DNA of 64,000 nucleotides from Chinchilla lanigera. Its lineage: Eukaryota; Chordata; Mammalia; Rodentia; Chinchillidae. The position numbers and the translations under genes were made by a program. The DNA is taken from positions 16,095,080 through 16,159,079 of the forward strand of contig NW_004955447.1 of the NCBI RefSeq assembly GCF_000276665.1. The letters run 5' to 3'. Shown in pieces: positions 44,625 to 54,977 of this stretch. Below the pieces are notes generated by a model. That model ran no database searches, was not told the origin of the DNA, and saw nothing but the letters and a program-made list of their open reading frames with translations. Within the stretch, counting starts at the first letter, position 1. Every line of letters begins with the position of its first letter.

Positions 44625-45795
44625 TCTCCACTCACCCAACATTAATGTTCATAACAATGTTCATTCTAGAATTTCCTCTCTCTGGGATGGAAACTGATGG
44701 ACCACCCCCAAGTATAATTTAGCAAAAGCATCTCTGAGACTGTGGGATTAATCCATGCACACAGCTTTATTATGTTCGTGGATAGCCCTTGGATTTTAAA
44801 GGAGAGGGCAAGTGAACTGATTATTCTTTATACAGTTGTGCATAAGCATTGTTTCTATCAACCAGGCTTTTGATGGATTCTGAATGCCAGGGAGTTAGAG
44901 GTTGTACAGCCTGACAAGTACCTGGAGTGCTGCTATTTTCATTGCCGGGTAAGAGCAGGCTAATGCTTTACCAATCAGGCCAAACAGGCGTAAGGATTGA
45001 TTGACGGTCTTGGGAGGAGGGAGGCTGCATTCACTGGAGAGCAATTCAAAGGTAAAGTGATAACCTATTGTTATCTGAGCAGTGAACATCTCGTGTAACT
45101 GCTGCGGTTTGCCTTTATTTTAATCATGACGGCCAAACTGTAGAAGCAAGTATGTGATCGGAAAATGGCTCCTTTTCTTCCAATTTCTTTTAGAGACCTA
45201 AGAAAAGCTAATAATCTTTTAACATACATTCAATCAAAAGCAATCCAGGCACACTAATATTCCTTCTATTTTTTTCCGTCCATTTTTACTTACTAAGTAT
45301 ATTATCTTTCAGATTTAATTAGCTTTTAATGAGCACACATATCTCTCCCAGCACCACACCAAGCCCTCTCATATGGATTATTTTTACTTAATAAACTGAA
45401 TAAAATCAAATTTCACATATTTCTTTTATTTCACTTTTAATCCAAACAAATGTATGCCATCTTCTACATTTAGTAGAATTGAACCAAAAACATAGATCTT
45501 AGACTTCTAATAGTCAGTGTGACAAGACCTTGTGAAAAGTTAAGATTTTTGTTTTATCCACACTATGGGGGAGTATAAGTTTAATGTATGTGCAGTGATT
45601 TGGAGTGACAATCATGATATACTGCAAATAAAAAATGTAACTTGCAGAATACATACAGTACAACCCCATTTCTTTAAATACATATATTTATATATGCACA
45701 CACATGTAAAAATAGGAAGACATGAAAGGAAACAAATCAAAGTTAACACTGATTACCTACAGGATAGCATGAGTTGAGCAAACCTTTAGTATAAT
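44625..45795. other. Intergenic, no gene recognised
   Basis: AT-rich DNA without a named element. Short frames at 44895-45089 (minus) and 45565-45777 (plus) have no recognisable similarity. Confidence 0.55.
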
Positions 45796-45796
45796 C

Positions 45797-45845
45797 AGCT
45801 CTCCACGTCTGCAGGTTCTACGTCCATGAATTCAACCAACCAAGG
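45797..45845. mobile_element. MER2/Tigger-like element, left piece
   Basis: CAGCTCTCCACGTCTGCAGG, then CATGAATTCAACCAACCAAG is one end of a MER2-like element. It stops at the LTR and continues after it at 46202. Confidence 0.7.
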
Positions 45846-46196
45846 CTTAGTTACTTTTCTCACATTGCTGAGACAAAATACTCAACACCCAAAATTAAGG
45901 AAGGAACAGTTTATTTAGCTCACAGCTTGTAGAGGTTTCAGTCCATACTCAGCTGCCTCCAAGGCAGAGTGGCATGGCAGAGGGCAACAGTTCATGGCAG
46001 CAGAAGACAGCAAAAACAAGAGCAAAAAGGAGGAGAAGTGGTGGCGAGCAGCCTCTTTCCCTCCCTGACATTGTATGCAAACTACCTGCCCCAGGGCAGG
46101 TGTAGAACTCACACCCAAGAAACAATCATAAACTCTAGAAGCCCACCCCACGACGGTATGAGGCCCCAGGATGACATCCAAACACAAACCATAACA
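45846..46196 (-). mobile_element. MaLR-like solo LTR inserted in MER2-like element
   Basis: Sister of the LTR at 4473-4832: TTAGTTACTTTTCTCACATT, CCCAAAATTAAGGAAGGAAC, AGTTTATTTAGCTCACAGC, TGTATGCAAACTACCTGCCC and an ACCATAACA end. It is flanked by CAAGG (45841-45845) and CAGGG (46197-46201), a 5-bp TSD with one mismatch. The first bases deviate from TG. Confidence 0.78.
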
Positions 46197-46201
46197 CAGG
46201 G

Positions 46202-46495
46202 ACAGAAAAATGTATTTCAAAAATTGCATCTGTACCAAACATGCACAGACTTCTCTCTCTTGTCATTCCCTACACAATACCATCTAACAATTTGTACAAC
46301 ATTTGCATTGTATTAGGTATTGTAAGCAACCTACAGATGGTTTAAAGTAGCCAGGAGAATACGCACAGGTTATACGCAGATACTATACCATAGAATAGCA
46401 TTGCATATAGGGGGCTCGTGCATACTCAGATTTTGGTGTCTTCAGGGGCGGTCCTGGAACCAATTACCTGCAAATACAAAGGGGTGACTGTGTGT
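46202..46495. mobile_element. MER2/Tigger-like element, right piece
   Basis: AATGTATTTCAAAAATTGCA, a CATTTGCATTGTATTAGG block, ATACTCAGATTTTGGTGTCT, GGGCGGTCCTGGAACCAATT and GGGTGACTGTG complete the MER2-like element begun at 45797. Confidence 0.7.
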
Positions 46496-46499
46496 TAAA

Positions 46500-47480
46500 T
46501 ACATATTTAAATTTGAAAATGAGAAAGGACATTTGAAAATAAGAGCTTTAGTGCTGGAGAAAGCTGGAAAAGCTGTAGACCCCGAGGGCATATTTCTTCC
46601 CTACCTTCCTGTTTGAGTCACTGAGGAATCTGTAAGTGGCTGGGAAATATTCCTGAAAGGCTCCAGCCACGGTCATAAAAGACATCAGCCATGGTCAGCT
46701 GCGGTGTGGTAGGATGGGATTCTAAGCTGCTAAACTGCAGGGGACTTAGAGTGCGTTCCAAAGGATGGTCTGTGACAGGCTCCAAAGTCCAAGGTGTGGC
46801 TGTGGGAAGGGCGGGGGCTGAAAATGGACTTCTTGGACCCATGTTGCTACTGTCTGCTTGGCTTATTGGCATTTTCACTCCATGGGATTCAGCAGCAACA
46901 ATGACAACACAAAGTTAAACCTTTCTGATTCCATTAAGAGGGACTTTGGAGTCAAAGTTTATCTCATCTCCTTCAGTCTTCATTTTCTCACCTTTGTGAT
47001 GTAAATTCCTGTCTCCCAGGACTGCCGGGAGGAAGGTGGATAACGGAATTAAATGCTCAGTGCTTCATAAACCTTGCTTAAATAAAAGGGGGTCAGGTTA
47101 GCAGTAGATAGCAGCACAGGTGAGGTGGGTGATGGGCTTGGGAATCCTTGCATTACCCCATTGTCTTCCAACTTCCCTGTCACCCTTCGACACCGTGCAC
47201 TGCACAGACCTGGGTAGAAATGTTTCCTATATGTGCTCGGAGTGTCTATTTGATGTCAGGACTTCATCTTTTTCTGTCTGTTTGTTAAGACTTCCTGTTT
47301 GGCAAGGCCAGGACTCTAAATCCTTTTCTACCTGGGGAAAAAGAAGAGCAAGGGAGTCCTACGAAGCTCATGTCCAGTAAGCACTGTGGTAGAAAGCACT
47401 CCCTTCTGTGTCTTAGGCCAGGAGCAACTGGGAGCCTGGGTTATCCAGGTCATACGTCTCGACTGAAATAGGAAAAGACA
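46500..47480. other. Intergenic; MIR fragment 46960-47080
   Basis: The MIR-like part reads TCAGTCTTCATTTTCTCACC, then AACGGAATTAAATGCTCAGT. The rest contains no recognised element. Confidence 0.5.
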
Positions 47481-47487
47481 CAGAGTT

Positions 47488-47700
47488 GACACAGTGGTTC
47501 AGGACCCAAACTCTGAAACTAAAACTTCCTGGATTCATATCCTGCCTTGACCACATACTAGCTCTGTGATCTTGAGCAAGTTGACTTCATCTCTGTTAAT
47601 TTCTGATCTATGTAATAATAACTATTGTATATAGTTATTGAAAAGATCAGATTCATGTCTGGAAAACACTGAGAACATGATAAGTGCTAGATGAGAGGTG
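47488..47700 (+). repeat. MIR, near full length
   Basis: CTGGATTCATATCCTGCCTT, then GCTCTGTGATCTTGAGCAAG, TTGACTTCATCTCTGTTAAT and GTATATAGTTATTGAAAAGA, ending in an AAGTGCTAGATGAG block. Confidence 0.75.
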
Positions 47701-47704
47701 TTCT

Positions 47705-48910
47705 GGAAGAGTTAGCTCACATGATACAATGCCCCATCCCTGTGTCCAGGCAGACATAACTAATCAACTATAGCATTCTTTGCTCATGGAACCTGTCTAA
47801 AATCTGCTACTCCATGTAGTTGCTAATTGATTAGCTCACCAAATGAAAATTATTATCACATCCTATTGTGCTGAGTAGAATAGCTGGCTGGAGCAGTAAA
47901 GGGAGTCAGTTCACCCATGCCAGTGTTCTACACCACACATGTGATATAAGTAAAATACACCCAAATTAGGAGCCAGCAGTAGTATGAGGGAGGTTTGGCG
48001 CTCGGGCCAGGCACCGTCGTGTGCATACACAGGGTTTTCAGCTGCTCTAGAATGCCTGTTCATATCCTCAGACCAGCAGCCATGAAGAAAATCCTTTTGC
48101 CTGTCCTCATTTTTCATTTGCAATAGAACAAGAGAAACTGCTAAGCCACAGACCACAAAGAAAAAGGTCAGTCTCATAAAACACACCACAGTCCTGCTGA
48201 TGTGCTCGAAAAAGCACGCACACTTCAAAGCCAGCCACTGATGGAGACCCACAGGCGAGCCACTGGAGAATGTTTATTTCAGCCAGGAGCACTTACCCGG
48301 AGGACCCAGCGCTTGGGAGGTTAAACCCAACGTAGAAGAACCCACATCATAAAAGCTGCATTTAACCAACAGCAGTGGAACCGACAGTGGAGGAGACATA
48401 TGGGCAACAGCTTGTTAATTTATAACCAACAGTAACAACTGTTGAAGTGACAGAAAGGTGGTGTTTTCACTTATACTGGCATTGATCTGAAATTCCTGCT
48501 TCACCCTGACTAGGGCTCCTCTGTACCCACCAGATCCCATAGCCCTCTGTCAATGGGGGACATTTTTATTCCCGAGCTCAAATGGACAAGGTTGTTCTTT
48601 GAAACACAGAGGGAGAGGTGTTTCTGGGGAACAGGGGAAGTTCGCGTGTTACTCAGAAGACAGAAAGCAGATCATGAATGCATGAAATCAACAGGAAATT
48701 CCGGGCCTTCACATTAGCTTTAACTTCAGTCACGATCTTACCAACATCTTGGGGGGCTTGGCAATAAGCAATAAAGTGGTTGGTTTGATTTCATGAGTTT
48801 TTCTTGTACTTTTGAAGTGGATAAAAGATCACCCAATGCTGGGCAAATGATAATAAAAGGGTTACTCATGTATCAATGAGATTGATGAAGCTCCTGTCTT
48901 AAGGACCTAG
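47705..48910. other. Intergenic, no gene recognised
   Basis: No named element. The minus-strand frame at 47911-48252 (113 codons) lacks a recognisable domain. Confidence 0.55.
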
Positions 48911-48913
48911 GGT

Positions 48914-49010
48914 TGGGCTGGGGGTGTAGCCAAATGGTGAGAGCTTGTCTGGAATGCAAGAGGCTCTGGGCTGGATCTCTAGCATGGCAAAACGAGCAAA
49001 TAAATAAAAT
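48914..49010 (+). mobile_element. ID SINE, old
   Basis: GGGCTGGGGGTGTAGCCAAA, then GAGAGCTTGTCTGGAATGCA and CTGGATCTCTAGCATGGC with an AAT-rich tail. Degenerate A and B boxes, unlike the young copies. Confidence 0.82.
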
Positions 49011-49054
49011 CCTAGGATTCAGGAGTCACACTAGAGATTGCCACTCAACTGCAT

Positions 49055-49250
49055 TGCTTAGAGCTATCAAGTTTAGGGGAAGCTAGCAAGCTTCCCAGAG
49101 ACAAAGGCTTCTTATGTTCAAGTGGAGACAGATAATACATACTTCCAAAGTAGTCATGGGGCTTAAGTAAGATAATACAGCAAAACAACAGATACAGGTA
49201 CACAGTAGGCATTACATAAATTATAGCTATCATTGTCACTGATAATTATC
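49055..49250 (+). repeat. MIR-like fragment
   Basis: The order AGTCATGGGGCTTAAGTAAG, then TACACAGTAGGCATTACATA, with a TTATAGCTATCATTGTCAC end matches the MIR 3' half. Confidence 0.6.
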
Positions 49251-49639
49251 CAAACAAGGCAACCTATCAATTGTTTAGATGACCAAAACATTAAGGAAGA
49301 TACTAGAGAAAGTTAATGAGAGAATGTGTTTGTGCTGTAAGAGTCAAGTATGTGGTGTAATCTCAGGGGGCAAGAAAAGTAATTAACTAAAATTACCTGA
49401 ATACTTTAGATAATTGGCATGAGGGCAATTTGTAGAGTCATAGCAGTGTTCTAAAACTGGATTGTGCAGAGGGTTGCATGATAAAGCACTGAGTGTACAG
49501 TTGGAATGGCAGATTCCATGACAAGTCAAGGAAAGTGCTAAAAAATTCTCCCTCAGCAGGAATTGAAGTGGGGGTTGGGTAATACAAAGGACAGAAATTA
49601 TCTTGTACGCAGCATAGAAAGTCAAAAAGAAAGTAAACA

Positions 49640-49972
49640 CAAAAGACAGAGTTAGAGTAATGGAGGGTGGGCCGAGAGGGTCTAAGATACGCTGGAGTCC
49701 CGGAGGAAAAGGAGGAATAGCATGGGGCAGAGGCAATTGAAAATAACTGAGAACTTTCCAGTATCGATGAAAGACACCAATCCATAGATTCAAGAAGTTC
49801 AAAGAAGGTAAAATACAAAGAAACTCAGTTAGGAAATCATAGTGAAACTTGAAAGACCAGGAGAAACAGCAATAGTGAAAGCCATAGAGAGTGAGAGTAA
49901 ATGCAGTGAACAATATAGCCCCCATTCTGAGTTACATATCTAGCGAGAATAGTTTCTAAGAACAAAGATGAA
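49640..49972 (+). mobile_element. LINE-1 internal fragment
   Basis: ATGAAAGACACCAATCCATA, then GATTCAAGAAGTTCAAAGAA and ATAGTGAAACTTGAAAGACC resemble the ORF1/ORF2 junction region of old L1s. It resumes after an ID at 50075-50150. An inverted counterpart lies at 51175-51475. The 180-codon minus-strand frame at 49383-49925 is antisense to this relic. Confidence 0.65.
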
Positions 49973-50067
49973 GCTGGGGATGTAGCTCAGTGGCACAGTG
50001 CCTGCCTGGCAAGCACAAGGTCCTGAGTTTGATTCCTGGCATCAAAAAAAAAAAAAAAGAAAAAAAA
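49973..50067 (+). mobile_element. ID SINE inserted in L1
   Basis: GCTGGGGATGTAGCTCAGTG, then TGCCTGCCTGGCAAGCACAA and GTTTGATTCCTGGCATC with a long A tail. A GATGAA repeat on both sides suggests a short TSD. Confidence 0.9.
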
Positions 50068-50434
50068 GGATGAAGATGAAATAATTTAGACAGCAAAAAC
50101 TAATGGGATCTGCAATCAACAGGCCTTCACAAGAGCTCCTCCTCTGTATTTTACTATCACAGATATTGTGCATTTCTTCCATTACACTAGGTCTTGAATA
50201 TCCAATGATTAAGTGCACTCCTTTAATCAAAATTTACAGTCTCAAAAATCCAAACAAGGTTTACCCCTTTAGCAAACAAACTAAAGGGCATCAAGTTAAA
50301 TTTGAATTTCAGATACAATTTAAAACGATGCTATAAAATGGGCACTTTTGAGGTCCTTCAATTTTTTTGAGAGCTGGTTTTTGTACTCTGATGAGGACCA
50401 GGTCATTCAACATGATACATAGGTGAGACCTTTA

Positions 50435-50830
50435 GTCTATGGTTTGAATTGTGTCCCTCCCGAATTCCTATGCTGAAGTTCTAACCATAAAGTCTGGTAC
50501 TCTATGATGTAACCCTCTTTAGAAATAAGATCTCTACATGGGTAATCTGTAAAGGTGAGGTCACAATACAGTAATGTGAACCCGGGCCCAACATGACTGG
50601 TGTCCTTACACAAAGGGGGACATAGACACAGATACCCAGCACCGCGTGAAGGTGAAGGTGGAGATCTACAAGCCCAGGATAGTCAAAGATTGACAGTGAC
50701 CTGCCAGAAATGGAAGAAAGGCTTGAAACATATCCCCTGACAACCCTGAGGAGGACCCATGTGCCACACCGGCCTTGGCTTTCCAGCCTGCAGAACTGTG
50801 AGTCAAACTTCTGGCGGCTGGGTGAAGCAC
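50435..50830 (+). mobile_element. MLT1-type LTR
   Basis: TATGGTTTGAATTGTGTCCC, CCTATGCTGAAGTTCTAACC, TGTCCTTACACAAAGGGGGA, CATAGACACAGATACCCAGC and GGCTTTCCAGCCTGCAGAAC, CTGTGAGTC follow the MLT1 order. Confidence 0.78.
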
Positions 50831-51174
50831 GGCAGCCCTACTGTAGCAAACCGCGTTTCCTTCCTCTATGTTCGCGGGAAGCCTGCCCAGCTGAAGGTGG
50901 TCCCAGAGCTCTCTGGTGGCGCCCTTCCCCTCACAGGTGCTGCTCTGTGGAGCCCCTCCAAGGCCCAGCCCGGGTAGCACCTTAGGTCCAGGGGTCTCTG
51001 CCAGGCAACTTCAGCTCCTCTTCCCAGTTCTGGGACACGAGGAGCATGTCCGCCATTTCCCCTTGCTGCCTAAGCTTCCCCACCCAACCCTCTTCTTTAC
51101 ATCTGATAACCGCGAGCAGCTGTGCAGACCTCAGTAACACGTCAGCACACTCGCTCGCTCTTCTGGCTTTCATT

Positions 51175-51475
51175 GTTGCTATTTCTCCTGGTCTTTAAAG
51201 TTTCACTGTGATACGCCCATGTGTGAATTTCTTGTATTTTATCATATTTAAGCTTCTTGAATCTGTGGATTGGTGTCTTTCATCAATACTGGACCCTTCT
51301 CGGGGTCCTGCCCGAGGAAACCGCCCCCGCCCTCTTCCCCTGTTCTCTTCTCCCAAAGCCTCCCTTCCATCCCCGAGTGTGAAGTGAAGCTATCTTTGTA
51401 AGCTTCTCTGTCCTTGAGTTTTCTCCTTCCTGGAGCCACCTTCTCCCAGCTGACAGAACGTTTATTTCTTCCAAA
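51175..51475 (-). mobile_element. LINE-1 internal fragment, reverse
   Basis: AATCTGTGGATTGGTGTCTT, then TCATCAATACTGG and, before it, TTCACTGTGATACGCCCATG: the reverse-strand version of the L1 segment at 49740-49870. Confidence 0.65.
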
Positions 51476-51479
51476 GTAC

Positions 51480-52630
51480 TAATTAAGCACTCAAGGACTA
51501 AGTAACCACTTCAGGGGCGCTGGTAGTGAGGAACCCCTGTACGTCAAGAACATAGCAACTCGGTCATCCCTTAAGAATGGCAGGGCAGCCTCTCCTCAGC
51601 CAAGCCGGCTGATGCACATGGCTCCCTGGATGAGGCCCACAGCCCCGAGGCACTGAGGCTCAGGGGATGAGCCCTGGGGTGAGTGTGATGTTTCAGGCAG
51701 ACAGGGACGTGGGAGGGCCCTTGGTGAAACGCAGAGGCAGGTCTGAATGCAAGTTCTGGTTCTATGTACTGCTAAGCAAACTGAGGCAAATCTTAATGAA
51801 TTTTTACCTCTGAGTGTGTACCAGCGATGGCGAAGCTTTTGATCTGTCAGTGATACAAACAGCCCACCGCAGCACGCGTACCACCGGTCTGCCACACTGG
51901 AGGTAATCCACAGCTGAAGAAGCTACCGTGAAATGGTCTGGCTAGAGTAGGGGTGGGAAAGAGGACAGGCGCGAACACAACTACAGTACCTGGCAGAAGC
52001 AGTTGTAAGGGCTTAGTAAGTATGGAATGCTCTGGGAACTCAGAGGCCACTTCCAACTGAGATGATTCCACTACCCTGAAAACAGCGGTCTGTTGGAAAA
52101 GACAATACAAAGGCTGAGAAGGGAAGCGGAGGAGCGTGGGGGTGCACTCATGGCTCGGAACCCCGGAAGAAAGGCTGAAGGAAGAACACAGGAAGCTTCC
52201 ATTCCTGGCTAAAACACCGAAACCTTCAAGAGCACGTCATCACCTCAGCAAAGTCATCTCCACGGCACACCAGTACAGTGCCGTTTGCCTTTAGGAGATA
52301 AACAGTAGGCCGCAGTACCTGACTACATAATTCTACGTGGGGGCGCCAGCATTGGAGTACTGTTCATTTTTCCTACTTAAGTAACCAGAAGGAAAGCTAC
52401 CTTATGGGCAGTGGTGATTCCAGCGATTGTATCAGGGCCTTTGCACTGATCTGCACCTCCAGCCCTTTGTAAGGTTTTCATTAATGTATGTTTGCAACAC
52501 TGAATAGTCACGTTTTGGGAAATTGGTACATGCATGTACCTCAATTATTTTTGGTCCGTTTACCCCCAACCCCAAATCCCCAATAAGTCTGCCCTTTTGA
52601 AGGAAGGTACCATCTGTTTTTACTGTAAAA
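51480..52630. other. Intergenic, weak MIR at 51715-51830
   Basis: A MIR-like string (TAAGCAAACTGAGGCAAATC) only. No gene evidence; short frames at 51596-52110 on the minus strand have no recognisable motif. Confidence 0.5.
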
Positions 52631-52634
52631 TTTT

Positions 52635-52732
52635 GTTTGAGACTCGATTTCAGTAAGTCACTAAGTTGTCCAGGTTGGACTCAAACTCCGAGTCTTCTGC
52701 CTCCCAGAGTGCTGGGATTACAGGTGTGCAGA
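52635..52732 (-). mobile_element. B1 SINE fragment, reverse
   Basis: GTTTGAGACTCGATTTCAGT, then GTCCAGGTTGGACTCAAACT, TCTGCCTCCCAGAGTGCTGG and ATTACAGGTGTGCAG. An old B1 without the duplication, possibly the B1 half of a B1-dID. Confidence 0.75.
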
Positions 52733-52734
52733 AA

Positions 52735-53914
52735 GCTACTATTCTTTGAGTACTATGTAGGTCTCGAGAGCCCTACATCACACTGTACTGTGACAGGCAT
52801 CACTATTATAGCTCTGAGGTTTTGAGAGTAATGGTAAGTGGCAGATAGGGCTGGCGCCAGAACTGGACTCCACTCTGAGCCTGGACACCAAGCCCCCAGT
52901 ACTACTTTGCAATGAAAATCCGGGTCAAGAAGGACTGATCACATGCTTCTAACAGGATTTTGCACACACACGTGCACACACACACATACACACACCCTTA
53001 AATGATGGTGCAAACATTTGGAGGACTTTTGTGATCAATCAGCATTTGTTCCTGTCTGTAATAAAACAGCAGCCTCCTGATTGAAATGTACGTTTTTCCC
53101 CCATTACTGGGTACACCCCTGGGCACATGGACCCTTCCTGATCTGGAAAGGGTAATTCTTCATCCCAGGTCACCTTTCAGCCCCTCTCCCTCTTTGCAGG
53201 AGACACTTCTGAGGGTGCAGATGTCACGTCCGTAAGACACACTGATGGTGGTTGGGTGCCCAACCCTTTCCCAGTCGGGTTACAGAGTGTAAGATGCGGG
53301 GGAACTCAGTGTCTGTCCGCATTCCAAAATTCTGGACAGAACCTTCTGGTCTTGCAAGATGCTCCAGCCACAGGACAGCACCTAACTCGGAGGCACAATG
53401 CACCACCTTCCAGGAAGTGACGGAAATTAACGCTACCCCAGAAGCCAATACGAGGGGAGACTGAGGACAGAACAGGAATAGTTCATGGTGAAACTGTTTC
53501 TCTTCAAAACCCAAGACAGTAAGAATATAAACCGCTTTTTTGGTACTGCTGTCAACCTTGGCCACCACTTTACTGTTCCAAGTTAATTTTTAGACAGTCT
53601 CTTTTAGGAAACCTGACAGGTACATCAGATTGGACCACATGAAAATTGCTATTTTGCCAACAAAAATAGTCATTTCCCAAGAATCAACTTAATAATCGTA
53701 GCTATGTGCAAATTCTCAAAATGTTTACTACTTTAATTTTTCAATTTAAATAAAGACCCTAGGGTATAAAGAATGACAACATGTAATGCACAATAAAAAT
53801 TTCAAGAAATATCTATCAAATCTTCAAACACATAAATCCTAGTATGATTTGATAGTCCTAAATGTATTTTCTATGAACTGGTACAGAATTTTTGCAAGGG
53901 TGAATGCACTTTAA
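52735..53914. other. Intergenic DNA just downstream of KIT
   Basis: A MIR-like snippet (GTAAGTGGCAGATAGGGCTG) near 52833-52895 and a short interrupted CA run near 52965-52998. The last 350 bases before the KIT poly(A) site are AT-rich and show no named repeat. The minus-strand frame 53224-53568 has no known motif. Confidence 0.55.
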
Positions 53915-53961
53915 GAAAGAAAAAAAAAATCTCATTTGATTTATATATTTACATTTTTATT
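53915..53961 (-). terminator. KIT: KIT distal polyadenylation signal
   Basis: On the minus strand AATAAA at 53956-53961 is followed by AU-rich sequence and then, 24-45 nt downstream, by a T-rich tract (53915-53929) of the kind that binds CstF. This is the textbook mammalian layout. The flanking UTR end resembles the human KIT transcript end as I remember it. Confidence 0.85.
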
Positions 53962-54128
53962 AGAATTCTTCAGAACTGTCAACAATTGGACAACATATCA
54001 GGAAAAACCACATGAAAACACAACATCCTTTAAGCTTGCACCGCTTATATATTTACACATAAAGTTACTGTATATATAAAAAATATTTTCAAGGACTCAT
54101 GGGCTTGGGAATATTCAAAAGACATTAT

Positions 54129-54136
54129 TGCTACAT
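54129..54136 (-). promoter_or_regulatory. miR-221/222 8-mer target site in KIT 3' UTR
   Basis: The minus strand reads ATGTAGCA, which pairs with miR-221/222 positions 2-8 and has an A opposite position 1. KIT repression by miR-221/222 is established in human erythroid and endothelial cells. The site lies about 170 nt before the distal poly(A) signal, so only the long-UTR transcript would carry it. Confidence 0.75.
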
Positions 54137-54970
54137 TTCAATATTTACAAAAAAGCCACAAAATAATTTCAAACATTAAGCAACTGCAAAATAACATCAG
54201 ATGTAAAAAAAATTATAAAAATATAAACTTTCAAGGATATCTAAGACAAAACTCTCAATGAAGTGCCCCTGAAGTACCTAGACATCTACAATTAACTTTT
54301 CTTCCTATAATTAAAGTCAAGAGGAACACAAAGGAATTTCTCAGACGAAGTATGGCAAACGGGAACAATCTTCTACGTGACAACACAACCCCCAAACCTG
54401 TTACCTTTGGAAAGGTGCAGAGTATCCAACTCCAGTGCAAATGGTTACTTCCAGATTCATGGGCAGACTGCTCTAAAGGTAATCTAAGGGACGGATAAGG
54501 GAAACTGTGCGGGCCACAGACCTGAATGAGGCAAGACAACACACAGACCTTGCCATGTACACATTCACCTCTTAAGTTAGGCAGCAAGGAGGAGACGGGG
54601 AGAAAGAAGGTAAACTACCAAGAACAACATCCAGGCCACAGCCTAAAGGGTAACACTTACATACGTTTCAGTGGAACGGTAGTATTACGTAAGGTCTAAG
54701 GAATGGGTACAGTATGTTAAGTATAGATAACAGAGTGCCTTAAATGTGCAGGGAATGCAATAGGTAGGGCCCTAAGCACCCCACTTCTGACAAGCCTCTA
54801 CGCGAGCTTTTGGTAAGCTGTTCTAGGCAGCTATATGCAGAGACGCAAGGCTGGTGACGAAAGCCAAGTTAGTTCTTGGGTATCGAAGGAGCCTGTTGGA
54901 CTCAGGGGAAAAGCATCCCCTCAAACACGCCTCCACATGCACACGCACACGCACACACACTCATATGAGA

Positions 54971-54977
54971 ACTGGCC
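54971..54977 (-). promoter_or_regulatory. miR-193a/b 7-mer seed match in KIT 3' UTR
   Basis: The minus strand reads GGCCAGT, complementary to positions 2-8 of miR-193a/b-3p, and is followed by T, so it is a 7mer-m8. Targeting of KIT by miR-193 has been reported in human leukaemia. A 7-mer can occur by chance in 2 kb. Confidence 0.45.

Noticed and set aside
49383..49925. 180-codon open frame, minus strand, hydrophobic
   Set aside because: It is antisense to an L1 relic, and its hydrophobic look follows from the A-rich plus strand of L1.
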